From Abyssisolibacter fermentans (lineage in GTDB: Bacteria; Bacillota; Clostridia; Tissierellales; MCWD3): a stretch of 64,000 nt of DNA. The position numbers were made by a program, and so were the translations under genes. The first letter of the stretch is position 1. Every line of letters starts with the position of its first letter. Below, piece by piece: positions 35,811 through 45,644 of the stretch. The DNA lies in NCBI RefSeq assembly GCF_001559865.1, contig NZ_LOHE01000079.1, positions 39,292 to 103,291 of the forward strand, in the 5' to 3' direction. The notes beneath the pieces are model-generated. The model did no database searches. It was not told the origin of the DNA and saw nothing but the letters and a program-made list of their open reading frames with translations.

Positions 35811-37232
35811 CTATTCCTTTCTATAAGCACTTGGTGTTTTCCCTGTAATTTTCTTAAACTGCTTAGAAAAATAACAGTAATCATTGTAACCACATTTTGC
35901 TGCAATGAAAGATATCGAATTATTAGTAGAAGATAACAATGCACATGCTTTCTCAATACGTAATTCTATAACATATTCAGTAAAGTTCTTACCTAAATTT
36001 CTTTTTATTAAATCACTTATATATGTTTGATTGTAAAAAAACTTATCTGCTATATCAGCTAAATATAAGGGTTCTAAATAATTTTCATGAATATAGTTTA
36101 TTATTTCATCAAATATATTATTATCTTTACTATCGTTTTCATCTAACTCCTCTTTAAATGAATTGTTAATGTACTCATACAAAAAATGTGCTAAATCCTC
36201 CATATCTTTAAAGGAAGAAATTATTTCTTCGTATGTTTTATGCTGTGATTCTATACCTTGTGTAGATGTAACATTTATATATTCCATCGTATTAGAAAAA
36301 TAGTTATATAATAGAGTTATTTCTAAAATTGAAAGTTCATTATTCCTAACATACTCAGATAAATTTTTTAAAAATGGCTTTACTTTATCAAAATCATTAA
36401 AGCATTCAGCGCATGGTTTTATAATAGTTAAGATGTCTTTTTTCTTTATATCATATTTAAATATATTTAATTCTTTATAAATGAAATGATTACATAGTGC
36501 AATATCACCTTCAACAAAAGATTTATATGGAGAAACCTCATGATCATAAAAAGAGCTTATCCCTATTTTCACATTCGATTTTTTTACAGTTCCTATTAAA
36601 TATTCACTATAAATATCTCTGTCCGTATTAATAAAATACGCCCTTTTGCATGAACCGATTTTCAAGACAAGATATTTATTATCCCTTATAATATTCTTTA
36701 ACAATTTTTTATGTATGTTTCCTTCAATAACTACAGTTTGAAATCCTGGTTTTTCTACATTAAAATTGTTAAGTTCAAAAAGTTCTCTATGCGTTGTTAT
36801 CTTGGTATTGATAAGTAAGTTTTCCATAAATTCGAAAGATGAATCAGTTTCTTTTTTTCCTTTAATATTCATGATTAAATTGGACATGATACTTGCCAGT
36901 TCCTTCTTATCTATAGGTTTTAATAGATAATAAAAGGCATTGTATTTCATTGCATTTCTAACATATTCAAATTCGCTGTAACCGCTAATAACAACAAATT
37001 CGCTATCCACACCTTCTATCCTTGCCTTTTTCATAAGCTCTATACCTGAAAAATCGCCCATATTAATGTCTGTAAAAACAATATGTGGTCTATTCTTTAT
37101 TATAAAATCAAGAGCCTCCTCGGGATCAGAAGTAACTAAATCAACCTTTGCTCCAAACTTTTCCCATTTACAGCTTCTTTCAATACCCTTTGCAATCAAT
37201 GGTTCATCATCAACAATAACTATAGAATACAT
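35811..37232 (-). CDS. YesN/AraC-type response regulator
   Basis: 473 residues. The receiver domain (1-120) starts YSIVIVDDEPLIAKGIERSC, with phospho-acceptor Asp in PHIVFTDINMGDFSG (about 55) and the KPID lysine (about 105). A long linker of about 240 residues leads to the C-terminal AraC double helix-turn-helix (about 370-470): EPLYLADIADKFFYNQTYIS and FIAAKCGYNDYCYFSKQFKK with ITGKTPSAYRK. It is first in the operon with the YesM kinase. Target genes unknown; the divergent TauE/SafE gene is a candidate. Confidence 0.9.
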   Translation of the reverse strand: MYSIVIVDDEPLIAKGIERSCKWEKFGAKVDLVTSDPEEALDFIIKNRPHIVFTDINMGDFSGIELMKKARIEGVDSEFVVISGYSEFEYVRNAMKYNAFYYLLKPIDKKELASIMSNLIMNIKGKKETDSSFEFMENLLINTKITTHRELFELNNFNVEKPGFQTVVIEGNIHKKLLKNIIRDNKYLVLKIGSCKRAYFINTDRDIYSEYLIGTVKKSNVKIGISSFYDHEVSPYKSFVEGDIALCNHFIYKELNIFKYDIKKKDILTIIKPCAECFNDFDKVKPFLKNLSEYVRNNELSILEITLLYNYFSNTMEYINVTSTQGIESQHKTYEEIISSFKDMEDLAHFLYEYINNSFKEELDENDSKDNNIFDEIINYIHENYLEPLYLADIADKFFYNQTYISDLIKRNLGKNFTEYVIELRIEKACALLSSTNNSISFIAAKCGYNDYCYFSKQFKKITGKTPSAYRKE

Positions 37233-37548
37233 TTGTACACCTTCCTAACCCATGATTTACTAATAGTATACTAAATTAAGTAACTCTATACAATTGATTA
37301 ATCCTCTCATGAATAACTATCTGAAAATACTCCAATTTTTATCTAAAAATATTACTATAAACAAATGTGTTATAAAAATATAATTGTCTTAAGTAAAAAA
37401 ACTTGCGAAAACAATTACTATTAATTTTCATTAAATATCATTTGTATTGATTTCGTACATTCTTCACAGAATCAATATAAATTGACTGATGAAGTTATGC
37501 ATGAAAAAGGAAGAAAGAGAAAAGTACATTATCTAATGAAGGAGGATT
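37233..37548. other. 316-bp divergent intergenic region
   Basis: Shared promoter region of the yesN-like gene and the TauE/SafE gene. AT-rich, with AAGGAGG at 37541-37547 for the exporter. No clear operator or RNA seen. Confidence 0.4.
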
Positions 37549-38337
37549 TTGATGACTATAATTTATATATTAGTAATTTTACTTGCAGGATGGGGCGCAG
37601 GAGTAGTAACAGGTTTAGTTGGTGCATCAGCAGCTGTTATTGTAACTCCCATGTTAGTAACTTTTTTAGGTTATCCTGCTTATACAGCAATTGGAATAAG
37701 CTTAGCTACAGACGTTTTTGCTTCTGCTGCTTCTGCTAGAACATATTACAAACATGGTAACATTGATATTAAAAATGGAATTTATATGGCTATCATGGCA
37801 GTAATAGGAGCCTTATTAGGGAGTTTTCTTTCCAAATATATACCTGATAGCACACTAGGGGGAAGCTCAGGTATAGTAACCTTAATTATGGGTATTCAAT
37901 TTATGAGAACTCCAATGAATGTTAAGCTTAAAAAGTTCAAAGAAAAATACAATTTTTCTTTCTTCAATGATAAAAAAATATTAGCTTCTATTATATTTGG
38001 AACTTTAATCGGTATAATTTGTGGAGTAGTAGGTGCCGGCGGTGGAATAATGATACTCATGATACTTACATTTATATTAGGATATGATATGAAAACCGCA
38101 GTTGGAACTTCAGTTTTAATTATGGCTTGCACTGCTTTCTCTGGTTCTTTATGTCATTTTATTCACTCTGGTTTTCCAATCAAAGAAATATTAATTTCAT
38201 CTGTGGGAGGAATAATAGGTGCTAAAATGGCTTCTAAATTTGCTAACCTTGCATCAGAAGAAAAATTATCTAAAATAGTAGGAATTGTATTTCTAACATT
38301 AGGGACTATTATGACAATCCAGAAAATCTTTCAGTAG
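37549..38337 (+). CDS. TauE/SafE family anion exporter
   Basis: 262 residues with seven or eight membrane helices in two similar halves. The half signatures are GWGAGVVTGLVGASAAVIVTPML and GTLIGIICGVVGAGGGIMIL, the G-x-G-x-G-x-h-G-x-G-G/A pattern of the DUF81 family. Members export sulfite, sulfoacetate or other organosulfur anions, or import small acids; the substrate cannot be read. Start ATG with GGAGG six bases upstream. Divergent from the YesMN pair. Confidence 0.88.
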   Translation: MMTIIYILVILLAGWGAGVVTGLVGASAAVIVTPMLVTFLGYPAYTAIGISLATDVFASAASARTYYKHGNIDIKNGIYMAIMAVIGALLGSFLSKYIPDSTLGGSSGIVTLIMGIQFMRTPMNVKLKKFKEKYNFSFFNDKKILASIIFGTLIGIICGVVGAGGGIMILMILTFILGYDMKTAVGTSVLIMACTAFSGSLCHFIHSGFPIKEILISSVGGIIGAKMASKFANLASEEKLSKIVGIVFLTLGTIMTIQKIFQ

Positions 38338-38744
38338 TTTTAGTTTTTGTAAGAAATCAAACAACAAAATCATAAAATCACCTCCTCAGCTTTAATAGCT
38401 GATGAGGTGTCATGATGAGGTAATATATGATAAGAGAGACTCATCACCGCGAATAGAACCAGAAAACTCTAATGATAATAATAAATAAAAGGTTTTTAAA
38501 TAACTGAAAATGCATCAGTATAATCAAGTAACGTTTTATGAGAGATAGAAACAGCATGACAATGAGGACAATATAAAATGACAGATTTAGAGAGTCTGTT
38601 TTTGAGATTAAAGGAGATTTACAAAACTTGCAAAGGTACTAACCATTATTCTTTATATTATAAATAAATACATAAATCAAGGGTTACAGGGTTTTTAGTA
38701 GTAAAAGCTTTGACAAATACCTTGAAATGACTGGAGGTTTAATT
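38338..38744. other. 407-bp intergenic region with hairpin and possible decayed coding remnant
   Basis: A 12-bp hairpin with one mismatch (CACCTCCTCAGC, 38379-38390; GCTGATGAGGTG, 38398-38409) follows the exporter gene, with no T-run. On the minus strand at about 38500-38620 a short frame reads LKNRLSKSVILYCPHCHAVS then ISHKTLLDYTDAFSVI and a stop. Its CPHC motif is reminiscent of a zinc-binding segment of an old transposase or other gene, but it is too short to assign. Confidence 0.3.
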
Positions 38745-39962
38745 ATGAAAAGAATATTATCATTATTAATTATAGCAACAATCTTATTATCAGGTTGTTC
38801 TAATAATAAAGAACAATCTATAAAAGAAAAAATAATTCCTGTAAATGTTGTGCAAATTAAAGAAGAATCACATATAAACTCAATAGATTATGTTGGAATA
38901 TTAGAAGCTAAAGAAACAAAAAAGTACAGCTTTAAAACAGGTGGTAAAATATCAAACATATATGTAGAAGAAGGCAAAAAAATTAAAAATGGAACAAAAA
39001 TTGCAGAGTTAGATAAGCAGGATTTAAACTTCCAACTAAAAGCTTCGAAAGCACAAATGGAAGCTGCTAAAGCACAGTATGACAAAGCAGTAAATGGAGC
39101 CAGTGAAGAAGCTATTAATAAAGCAAGATTAAACGTAGAAAATGCACAAAAAGCATACGACTATACATTAAAAGTTTATAATGATTTAACTAAATTATTT
39201 GAACAAGGAGCCATTTCAAAAAAACAACTTGATGATGCTAAGCTTAAACTTGATAGTAGCGAAATTCAATTTAAACAGTCTGAAGAAATACTATCTGAGA
39301 CAGAAAATGGCAGCAGAGAAGAGGATAAAAAGATCGCTCTATCTCAATATGAAGCAGCAAAAATTCAATATGAAGCAAACAAAAATCTACTTGATGATGC
39401 AGTTTTGGTTTCTGATATAGATGGTTACATAGTAAGTGTTCTAAATAGAAGTGGAGAAATTGTAGGAGCAGGTTATCCGATAGCAATTGTAAGCACTGAT
39501 AATGCAGTTGTAAATGTTGGACTTACACAAAAGGATGTAAAAAAACTAAAAATAAGTTCACAGGCAATAATAACCGCAGATGATACAGAATTTAATGGAG
39601 AAGTAATTAATATAGATAAGATCCCCGATTCAAAAAGCAGAACTTATAATGTTGAAATAAGTTTAAAGGAAGATCTTGATGATAGAGAATTTAATATTGG
39701 TTCGATAGTTAAGGTTTCAATAAACATAGGAGAACACTCAGGAATATGGATACCTATACAAGTAATTAGGAATGACGGTGAAGATTATGTATATATAGTA
39801 CAGGATGGAAGAGCTGTTAGAAAAAATATACAAATTAAAACAATATATGAGGACAAGGTATTAGTTCAAGGACTTAATGTAAAAGATCAGTTAGTAGTAG
39901 AAGGAATGAAGAATTTAAAAGCTGGTTACAAGGTAAATATAAACAACAAATCTGAGGTGTAG
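38745..39962 (+). CDS. RND efflux adaptor lipoprotein (HlyD/MFP family)
   Basis: About 405 residues. Lipoprotein signal LIIATILLSGCSNNKE (Cys about 20). Split biotinyl-lipoyl motif (KYSFKTGGKISNIYVEEGKKI with KNGTKIAELDK; then DGYIVSVLNRSGEIVGAGYPI), a long alpha-helical hairpin between (QLKASKAQMEAAKAQYDKAV onward), beta-barrel (VNVGLTQKDVKKLKI) and a membrane-proximal domain (VYIVQDGRAVRKNIQIKTIY). In Gram-positives such adaptors sit outside the membrane with an RND pump. ATG at 38745 follows GGAGG. The pump gene begins three bases after its stop. Confidence 0.93.
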   Translation: MKRILSLLIIATILLSGCSNNKEQSIKEKIIPVNVVQIKEESHINSIDYVGILEAKETKKYSFKTGGKISNIYVEEGKKIKNGTKIAELDKQDLNFQLKASKAQMEAAKAQYDKAVNGASEEAINKARLNVENAQKAYDYTLKVYNDLTKLFEQGAISKKQLDDAKLKLDSSEIQFKQSEEILSETENGSREEDKKIALSQYEAAKIQYEANKNLLDDAVLVSDIDGYIVSVLNRSGEIVGAGYPIAIVSTDNAVVNVGLTQKDVKKLKISSQAIITADDTEFNGEVINIDKIPDSKSRTYNVEISLKEDLDDREFNIGSIVKVSINIGEHSGIWIPIQVIRNDGEDYVYIVQDGRAVRKNIQIKTIYEDKVLVQGLNVKDQLVVEGMKNLKAGYKVNINNKSEV

Positions 39963-39964
39963 GT

Positions 39965-42900
39965 ATGAATAATATAGTAAAAACAGCAATTAACAAAAGA
40001 AAAATTACACTATTTCTAGCAGTGATGGTAGCAATTGTAGGAATATATAGTTATTATTATATTCCTAAGCAGGAGAATCCAGACGCTACGGGACCTGTTG
40101 CAATGATTACTACTGTGTACCCAGGAGCAGCCCCTAAAGAAGTAGAAAAATTGATTACTAATAAAATTGAAGATATAGTAACAGAAATAGATGGATTTGA
40201 AAAGGTGCAGTCGCAATCAAAAAATAGCGTATCAGTAGTCATTGTAACTTTAGAAAATAAAGCAGATATTGATAAATCATGGAACCAATTAAGGCAGAAT
40301 CTAGATGATATAAAAAATGATCTTCCAGATGGGTGTATGGATAGTGAAATAAATACTAATCTAATTGATACAGCTGGAATGATTATAAGTCTATCTGGTG
40401 ATGGATATTCATATGAGCAGTTAGCTTATTATGCAGAAGAAATAAAAAAAGAATTAACTAAAATAGATGGAGTATCAAGAATTGAAGTAGACGGAAAGTT
40501 AAAAAAGGAAGTAAAAGTTAATGTTAAAATGGATAAATTGAATCAATACGATTTATCATTAGAAGATGTTGTTAACTTAATAAAAATGCAGAATATTGAT
40601 ATTCCTTCAGGTTCGATAAACTTTGAGAGTGGTAAAATAAATGTCAACACTCCCGGAAGATTTACCTCTTTGAAAGATATTGAAAATATAGTAATTACTG
40701 CGTCAGAAGAAACAGGAGCACTTGTCAGGCTTAAGGATGTAGCAAATATTAATTTTGAGTATGAAGATGGAAGCTATAAGTTTAAGCATAATGGTAAAAA
40801 TACAATCTTATTAACAGGCTATTTTGATACAGGTAAAAACGTTATACTAATAGGTGAGGATGTAAGAGTAAAACTAGAAGATCTAAAAACACAGATTCCA
40901 GATGACGTTTCTACAGATGAAGTTTTATATCAACCTACTGACGTAAAAAATTCAGTAAATAACTTTACTAAAAGCTTATTACAAGGAATTATATTTGTAA
41001 TAATGGTAATTTTTTTTGGAGTTGGCTTTAGAAACGCACTTGTAGTTTCAACTGCTATACCACTTACTATGCTAATTACTTTTATCTCTATGTATGTTCT
41101 GGGAATTGAAATACAATTTGTTTCAATAATGGCTTTAATTATTTCGTTAGGAATTTTAGTAGATAATTCAATTGTAGTAAGTCAAGCTATACAAAATCAT
41201 ATTGATGCAGGTCTATCTAATACTGAATCTGCTTTTGAAGGAGTAAAAGAAACAGCAAGACCAGTTTTTACTTCTACTATTACGACAATTGTAGCTTTTG
41301 CTACTTTATTAATGGTTCCAGGAAGTGCAGGTGAATTTTTATCTAGCGTACCTATAGTTGTAATTATTTCATTAATAGCATCTTATGCAGTTGCTATGAT
41401 AGTAATACCAGCGATAGCATGTATATTCTTTAAGGAGAGCAAGCATAAAAATAAAGAAAAAAAACAAGAGAGAACTCGTAAGTTTTTCAATAAACTACTA
41501 GAGTTTGGACTAAAAAGAAAAATAGTAACATTATTAATTGCTTTATCTATATTTGGGGTAGCATTAAGTTTAATATCCAAGATTAGACTTCAATTTTTCC
41601 CTTATGCAGATAAAAATATAATCTATATTGATGTAAACTCTGAAGTAGTAGGAAACTTAGATAAAACCGAAAAACTTACAGATGAAATATATAATATTTT
41701 AAAAAATCAGAAAGAAGTTACAAGTTATACTACTGCAATAGGGATTAGTCTTCCTAAATTTTATCTAACTGTATTACCAAGTGCACCATCTAACGATTTT
41801 GCACAGATTATGATAAAATTGGATTTAAATGCTGGTAATAGATTTAAAAGTAATGAAGAATTTGCAGCATATCTTCAAGAAGAGCTGGATACAAAAATTG
41901 TAGGAGGAAAAACCAAGGTTAATCTTTTAGAATATGCAGCACCAATAGGAGCGCCTGTTACTGTTAGAGTTAATGGTAACGACTTAAACCAAATTAAAGA
42001 AGTATCTAATGAGATAGTAAATAAGCTTAATGAAATTCCAGGAACTCTAAATGTAAGAGATGATGATGAAGGGAATACTTATGAATATGAATTAAATATA
42101 GATTCTGAAATCGCATCATCAATGGGAATCACTAAATACGACATTGTTAAACAGATGAATACCGCATTAAAGGGTAGTAACTCTTCAGTATATAGGAAAA
42201 ATGGAAGTGAATTTGATATTATCGTAAAAAGTGATATAGAATCATTAAATCAATTAGAAAATTTAGCTGTGAAATCTTCAATAACAGGAAATAAAACTCT
42301 ATTAAAGGAGATTGCAGAAATTGAACTTGAATCTAAGGTGAATACAATTAAACACTTTAATAAAGATATTACAATAACTGTGTATAGTAATGTGAAACCA
42401 GGTTATAGTTCAGTAGCTATTCAAGATGAATTGAAAAATGAAAAGTTAAAAGATATTAATTTAAACGGTGTAGAAATAGTATTTGAAGGGGAGAAAGACC
42501 AGATAAATGATTTGTTTGGAGTTATGGGGATTGCAGCTTTATTTGCTTTGTTTGCTATATATATAATACTATTGATTGAATTTAATTCTTTTGTTCAGCC
42601 ACTTTTAATTTTATTTACTGTCCCACTTTCGTTTATCGGCTGTATTTTAGGATTACTCATATTTAGAAACCCACTATCTGCAACATCAGCAATGGGAGTG
42701 GTAAGCTTAATAGGAATAGTTGTAAATAATGCTATACTCTTAATTGATGTTATTAATCATTCTAGAGCACAAGGAAAATCATTGAACGAAGCATGTATTG
42801 AGGCAGTAGACAGAAGATTTAGACCTATATTATTAAGTACAATAACTACAGTTATGGGGCTAATACCACTAGTACTTTCACGTAACCCACTGTTTGTACC

Positions 42901-43033
42901 GATGTCTGTAGCTTTAATGTCTGGATTACTAGTATCAACTATATTAACAATGGTTATTATTCCTGTATTTTATAATTTGGTTGAGGAGAAACTGTCTAAA
43001 GTAGAAAAAAATAAGAGTAAAGAAATTGTTTAA
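39965..43033 (+). CDS. RND family efflux permease (AcrB/SwrC type)
   Basis: 1022 residues, the usual size for the family. N-terminal helix, porter loops (GAAPKEVEKLITNKIEDIV; TTVYPGAAPKEVE), and twelve membrane helices in two repeats. The helix-4 proton-relay motif is SLGILVDNSIVVSQAI: the first Asp of the AcrB pair is kept and the second is Asn, as in several Firmicutes pumps. Helix 10 reads SLIGIVVNNAILLIDVINH, and RRFRPILLSTITTVMGLIPL follows. Probable substrates are lipopeptides, bile salts or antibiotics. Coupled to the adaptor gene. No outer-membrane partner is expected. Confidence 0.93.
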   Translation: MNNIVKTAINKRKITLFLAVMVAIVGIYSYYYIPKQENPDATGPVAMITTVYPGAAPKEVEKLITNKIEDIVTEIDGFEKVQSQSKNSVSVVIVTLENKADIDKSWNQLRQNLDDIKNDLPDGCMDSEINTNLIDTAGMIISLSGDGYSYEQLAYYAEEIKKELTKIDGVSRIEVDGKLKKEVKVNVKMDKLNQYDLSLEDVVNLIKMQNIDIPSGSINFESGKINVNTPGRFTSLKDIENIVITASEETGALVRLKDVANINFEYEDGSYKFKHNGKNTILLTGYFDTGKNVILIGEDVRVKLEDLKTQIPDDVSTDEVLYQPTDVKNSVNNFTKSLLQGIIFVIMVIFFGVGFRNALVVSTAIPLTMLITFISMYVLGIEIQFVSIMALIISLGILVDNSIVVSQAIQNHIDAGLSNTESAFEGVKETARPVFTSTITTIVAFATLLMVPGSAGEFLSSVPIVVIISLIASYAVAMIVIPAIACIFFKESKHKNKEKKQERTRKFFNKLLEFGLKRKIVTLLIALSIFGVALSLISKIRLQFFPYADKNIIYIDVNSEVVGNLDKTEKLTDEIYNILKNQKEVTSYTTAIGISLPKFYLTVLPSAPSNDFAQIMIKLDLNAGNRFKSNEEFAAYLQEELDTKIVGGKTKVNLLEYAAPIGAPVTVRVNGNDLNQIKEVSNEIVNKLNEIPGTLNVRDDDEGNTYEYELNIDSEIASSMGITKYDIVKQMNTALKGSNSSVYRKNGSEFDIIVKSDIESLNQLENLAVKSSITGNKTLLKEIAEIELESKVNTIKHFNKDITITVYSNVKPGYSSVAIQDELKNEKLKDINLNGVEIVFEGEKDQINDLFGVMGIAALFALFAIYIILLIEFNSFVQPLLILFTVPLSFIGCILGLLIFRNPLSATSAMGVVSLIGIVVNNAILLIDVINHSRAQGKSLNEACIEAVDRRFRPILLSTITTVMGLIPLVLSRNPLFVPMSVALMSGLLVSTILTMVIIPVFYNLVEEKLSKVEKNKSKEIV

Positions 43034-43041
43034 CCATTATT

Positions 43042-43069
43042 AATAACCGCTATAGTTCGAGTGGTTATT
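43042..43069 (+). terminator. hairpin after the RND operon
   Basis: AATAACCGCT and AGTGGTTATT form a 10-bp stem (one G-T pair) nine bases after the stop. No T-run follows, so it may stabilise the 3' end rather than terminate. Confidence 0.4.
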
Positions 43070-43330
43070 AGTGTTCAGTAAAGAAACGGTCAATAAGGAC
43101 AATAAGTGGCTTACGCCACGTTAATATTGATATCTCTATACTATATATTTATTTACAGCTATTTTGTTTATTAAAACATATCTATTAGCTTTTTGTTGTA
43201 ATTCCTTTAAAGATTTATATAGTCAAGTTTTGGGGGTCATATAGCTCGTTACTTTTCTGATTCAACGATATAAGAGATTTTTCTTACTCCATAATATAGG
43301 ATTTCTCCAGGAATTTTCTACGGCTCTGTA

Positions 43331-43380
43331 AAGAGCTTGTTTCCTTTTATCAAATAAAAGCGTTGAGGAAACAAGCTCTT
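43331..43380. repeat. perfect 15-bp inverted repeat
   Basis: AAGAGCTTGTTTCCT (43331-43345) and AGGAAACAAGCTCTT (43366-43380) with a 20-base loop. GGCTCTGTAAAGAGC at its left edge resembles insertion-sequence ends. It lies within the decayed region, so a remnant of a mobile element is possible. Confidence 0.5.
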
Positions 43381-43760
43381 AAAATCAAATCTATAATTTA
43401 TTAATTTACTAGGGCTCAATCTGAGGTTTCTTTGCAGGTGACTTTTAAGAAGCTATTTTTCCAGCTTTTATATGCATCAATAGTTGCCTTATCCTCTCCT
43501 TATTAATATATAACTTTTTCCCAAGGATAGTCTTTATCATATGCTTTAAATCCTACTGAATATAAAATGCATATCGTTCATCCCTCGTAAATAACTATTG
43601 AAGCTGCAACTCCTACATTAATAAATCTGTTTAATTAATAGATAATATAGAAATTTTCTATTTTTCAAAAACTTACAGTGATCTGACTCAATCATCTTGT
43701 AATTACACTTATATTCTCAAGACAATCTTTATGATTTTTTTACTATATAATAGTTAAAGG

Positions 43761-45644
43761 CTATTTCTTAAAATCAGTATCTATTTTTGTTAAAGAAAAA
43801 TAAACCTTAACTCCCCACTCAGTATTTTGTATTCCATATTTACTTTTATGCTTATCTAGAATTTGCTTCACAATATATAACCCTAACCCTGAACCACCTA
43901 ACTCTTTATTTCTTGATTTTTCAATTCTATAAAACGGTTCCCATATATTTAATAATTCTTCCTTTGGAATCTTTACTCCACTATTTTCTATTGTACACAT
44001 ACACTGTTCTTGTTTAGTTTCCATCTTAATTCTGATTTTTTCTCCTGTGCTGGAATATTTGATACTATTACTGTATAAATTGCCTATTACAGTTTCTATC
44101 TTATCCTCATCAGCCATAACAAATTCATCAGTTAGTTCCATCATAACCTGTATTTTTTTATCCTTTGCGAAGGTTTTGAATCGATTATGAACTTTTAATA
44201 TTACATCTGATAACTGAAAAATCTCATTTTTTAATGGTTGTACTTCTATCTGTATTTTAGATGATTGTAACAAATTATATACTAATCCATTCATACCATT
44301 AATTTCATTTAATATCTGACTTATATACTCAGCATTATTTGAATCATAAATTCCATCCCGTATACCTTCACAAATTCCTTTAGCCACAGTTAAAGGGGTT
44401 TTAAGTTCATGAGAAACATTAGCAATAAATTCTTTTCTAAATTGTTCTACTTTTTCTTTTACTTCTATATCTTCTAACAGTTTTTGATTTGCAGTCTCTA
44501 ATTTTTCCTTTGCTTCTTTTAATTTTACAGATAAGCTATTTATATTTTTTGCTAATTCTCCAATTTCATCTTCTTTTTTCATATTGCATTGATTTGAAAA
44601 ATCTAACCTAGCCATTTGTTTAGTAACTTTATTTATTTGTAGAAGAGGCTTGGTTATTAATTTAGAATAAAAATAGGATGCAATAACTGCTGCTGCCAAC
44701 ACTATTAAAAATATTATAAAAAAATAAAGTTTCATTATATCTATTGCTTCAGTAATAGATTGTAAAGAAGTTAATGTGAACATAAACGTAGGTTCTTCAT
44801 TATTTAAAAATACAGGCTGAACAAATATTATGTTCTTAATTCCAGTAATAGGATCTACTTTTACATAGTGAACTAACTCACTATTTGAAAATAATGCTTT
44901 TATATCTTTATTCTCTTGTAAAAACAAACTCACTTCTTTCATTAATTGGTTCTTCTTATATTCCATGACATAATCTTTTTGTTCCATCAGTTGAATATTC
45001 TCTATAATTCCATCAATCTCTACCACAGCTGGTATTAAAACATATGTTTTCTTATAATCACTAGATTGTTCATTTTCTTCAACATTCCTCTTAGTTTCAT
45101 TATCATTATCTTTTCTTTCTGAAATTACTATTGCCTCCGTATCTGATGATTGTAAACCAAAAGTCTTATCATCTATAGATATAGTAGCAGGATAAATTTC
45201 TTTTTCTTTTCCTGATATTACCCGTCCTGTTATATTAATATTTTTCTTATTCTGTAATAACTTTTGAAAATCTGGATACCTTAAAAATTTTTCAATGTAT
45301 ACTAAATACTCATCATCTTTGCTATCTTTTATTTTTATATGTGAAACATTACTTCCTCCATTTAGACCATACTTAGGGATTCCATATATATTTACAATTC
45401 CTGATGAAGCATTGTTTTCTTCAGACAGTATCATCAATAATTTGTTTATTTCTTTATCGTTTAATAAATCCTTCTCTAGTTTTTCTTTTAACATACTTAC
45501 ATTTTGTATTATTTCCTTGTTTTTATTGTATATATAAAATTTTTCCAACCAGAAGTATTGAAAAATAAATTGCATACTAAAAAAAATTAATAGTAACAAT
45601 GCTGTTATAGCAAACAACTTTGTCACAATACTTCTTTTTCTCAT
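43761..45644 (-). CDS. sensor histidine kinase (HAMP, HisKA, HATPase)
   Basis: 627 residues. N-terminal helix (about 10-30), a large extracytoplasmic region (about 30-310) with no recognised fold, a second helix (FFIIFLIVLAAAVIASYFY), HAMP (ITKPLLQINKVTKQMARLDF), a coiled coil, phospho-acceptor His in NVSHELKTPLTVAKG (about 412), and ATP-binding boxes NLYSNSIKYS, EPFYRIEKSRNKELGGSGLG and LYIVKQILDKHK. It overlaps its response regulator by four bases (ATGA). The signal is unknown. The TlpA/ferredoxin operon upstream and the RND operon downstream are both plausible targets. Confidence 0.93.
   Translation of the reverse strand: MRKRSIVTKLFAITALLLLIFFSMQFIFQYFWLEKFYIYNKNKEIIQNVSMLKEKLEKDLLNDKEINKLLMILSEENNASSGIVNIYGIPKYGLNGGSNVSHIKIKDSKDDEYLVYIEKFLRYPDFQKLLQNKKNINITGRVISGKEKEIYPATISIDDKTFGLQSSDTEAIVISERKDNDNETKRNVEENEQSSDYKKTYVLIPAVVEIDGIIENIQLMEQKDYVMEYKKNQLMKEVSLFLQENKDIKALFSNSELVHYVKVDPITGIKNIIFVQPVFLNNEEPTFMFTLTSLQSITEAIDIMKLYFFIIFLIVLAAAVIASYFYSKLITKPLLQINKVTKQMARLDFSNQCNMKKEDEIGELAKNINSLSVKLKEAKEKLETANQKLLEDIEVKEKVEQFRKEFIANVSHELKTPLTVAKGICEGIRDGIYDSNNAEYISQILNEINGMNGLVYNLLQSSKIQIEVQPLKNEIFQLSDVILKVHNRFKTFAKDKKIQVMMELTDEFVMADEDKIETVIGNLYSNSIKYSSTGEKIRIKMETKQEQCMCTIENSGVKIPKEELLNIWEPFYRIEKSRNKELGGSGLGLYIVKQILDKHKSKYGIQNTEWGVKVYFSLTKIDTDFKK

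Larger units (their letters stand above)
43034..43760. other. 727-bp non-coding stretch with decayed gene remnants
   Basis: It begins with the hairpin after the RND gene and contains a small hairpin (GTGGC-TTAC-GCCAC, about 43106) and a long inverted repeat near 43331. On the minus strand there are broken frames: around 43440-43580 (AYDKDYPWEKVIY, two stops, then GEDKATIDAYKSWKNSFLKV) and around 43130-43250 (LYKSLKELQQKANRYVLINK). They look like a pseudogene eroded by stops and shifts. I cannot name the family. Confidence 0.4.

Noticed and set aside
35807..35956. Fifty-codon N-terminal extension of the YesM kinase
   Set aside because: It would overlap the response-regulator gene. The ATG at 35806 has a Shine-Dalgarno, and a membrane helix begins soon after it.
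39199..39486. Overlapping frames on both strands inside the RND adaptor gene
   Set aside because: The repetitive helical hairpin of the adaptor produces shadow frames; the adaptor frame alone has lipobox and lipoyl motifs.
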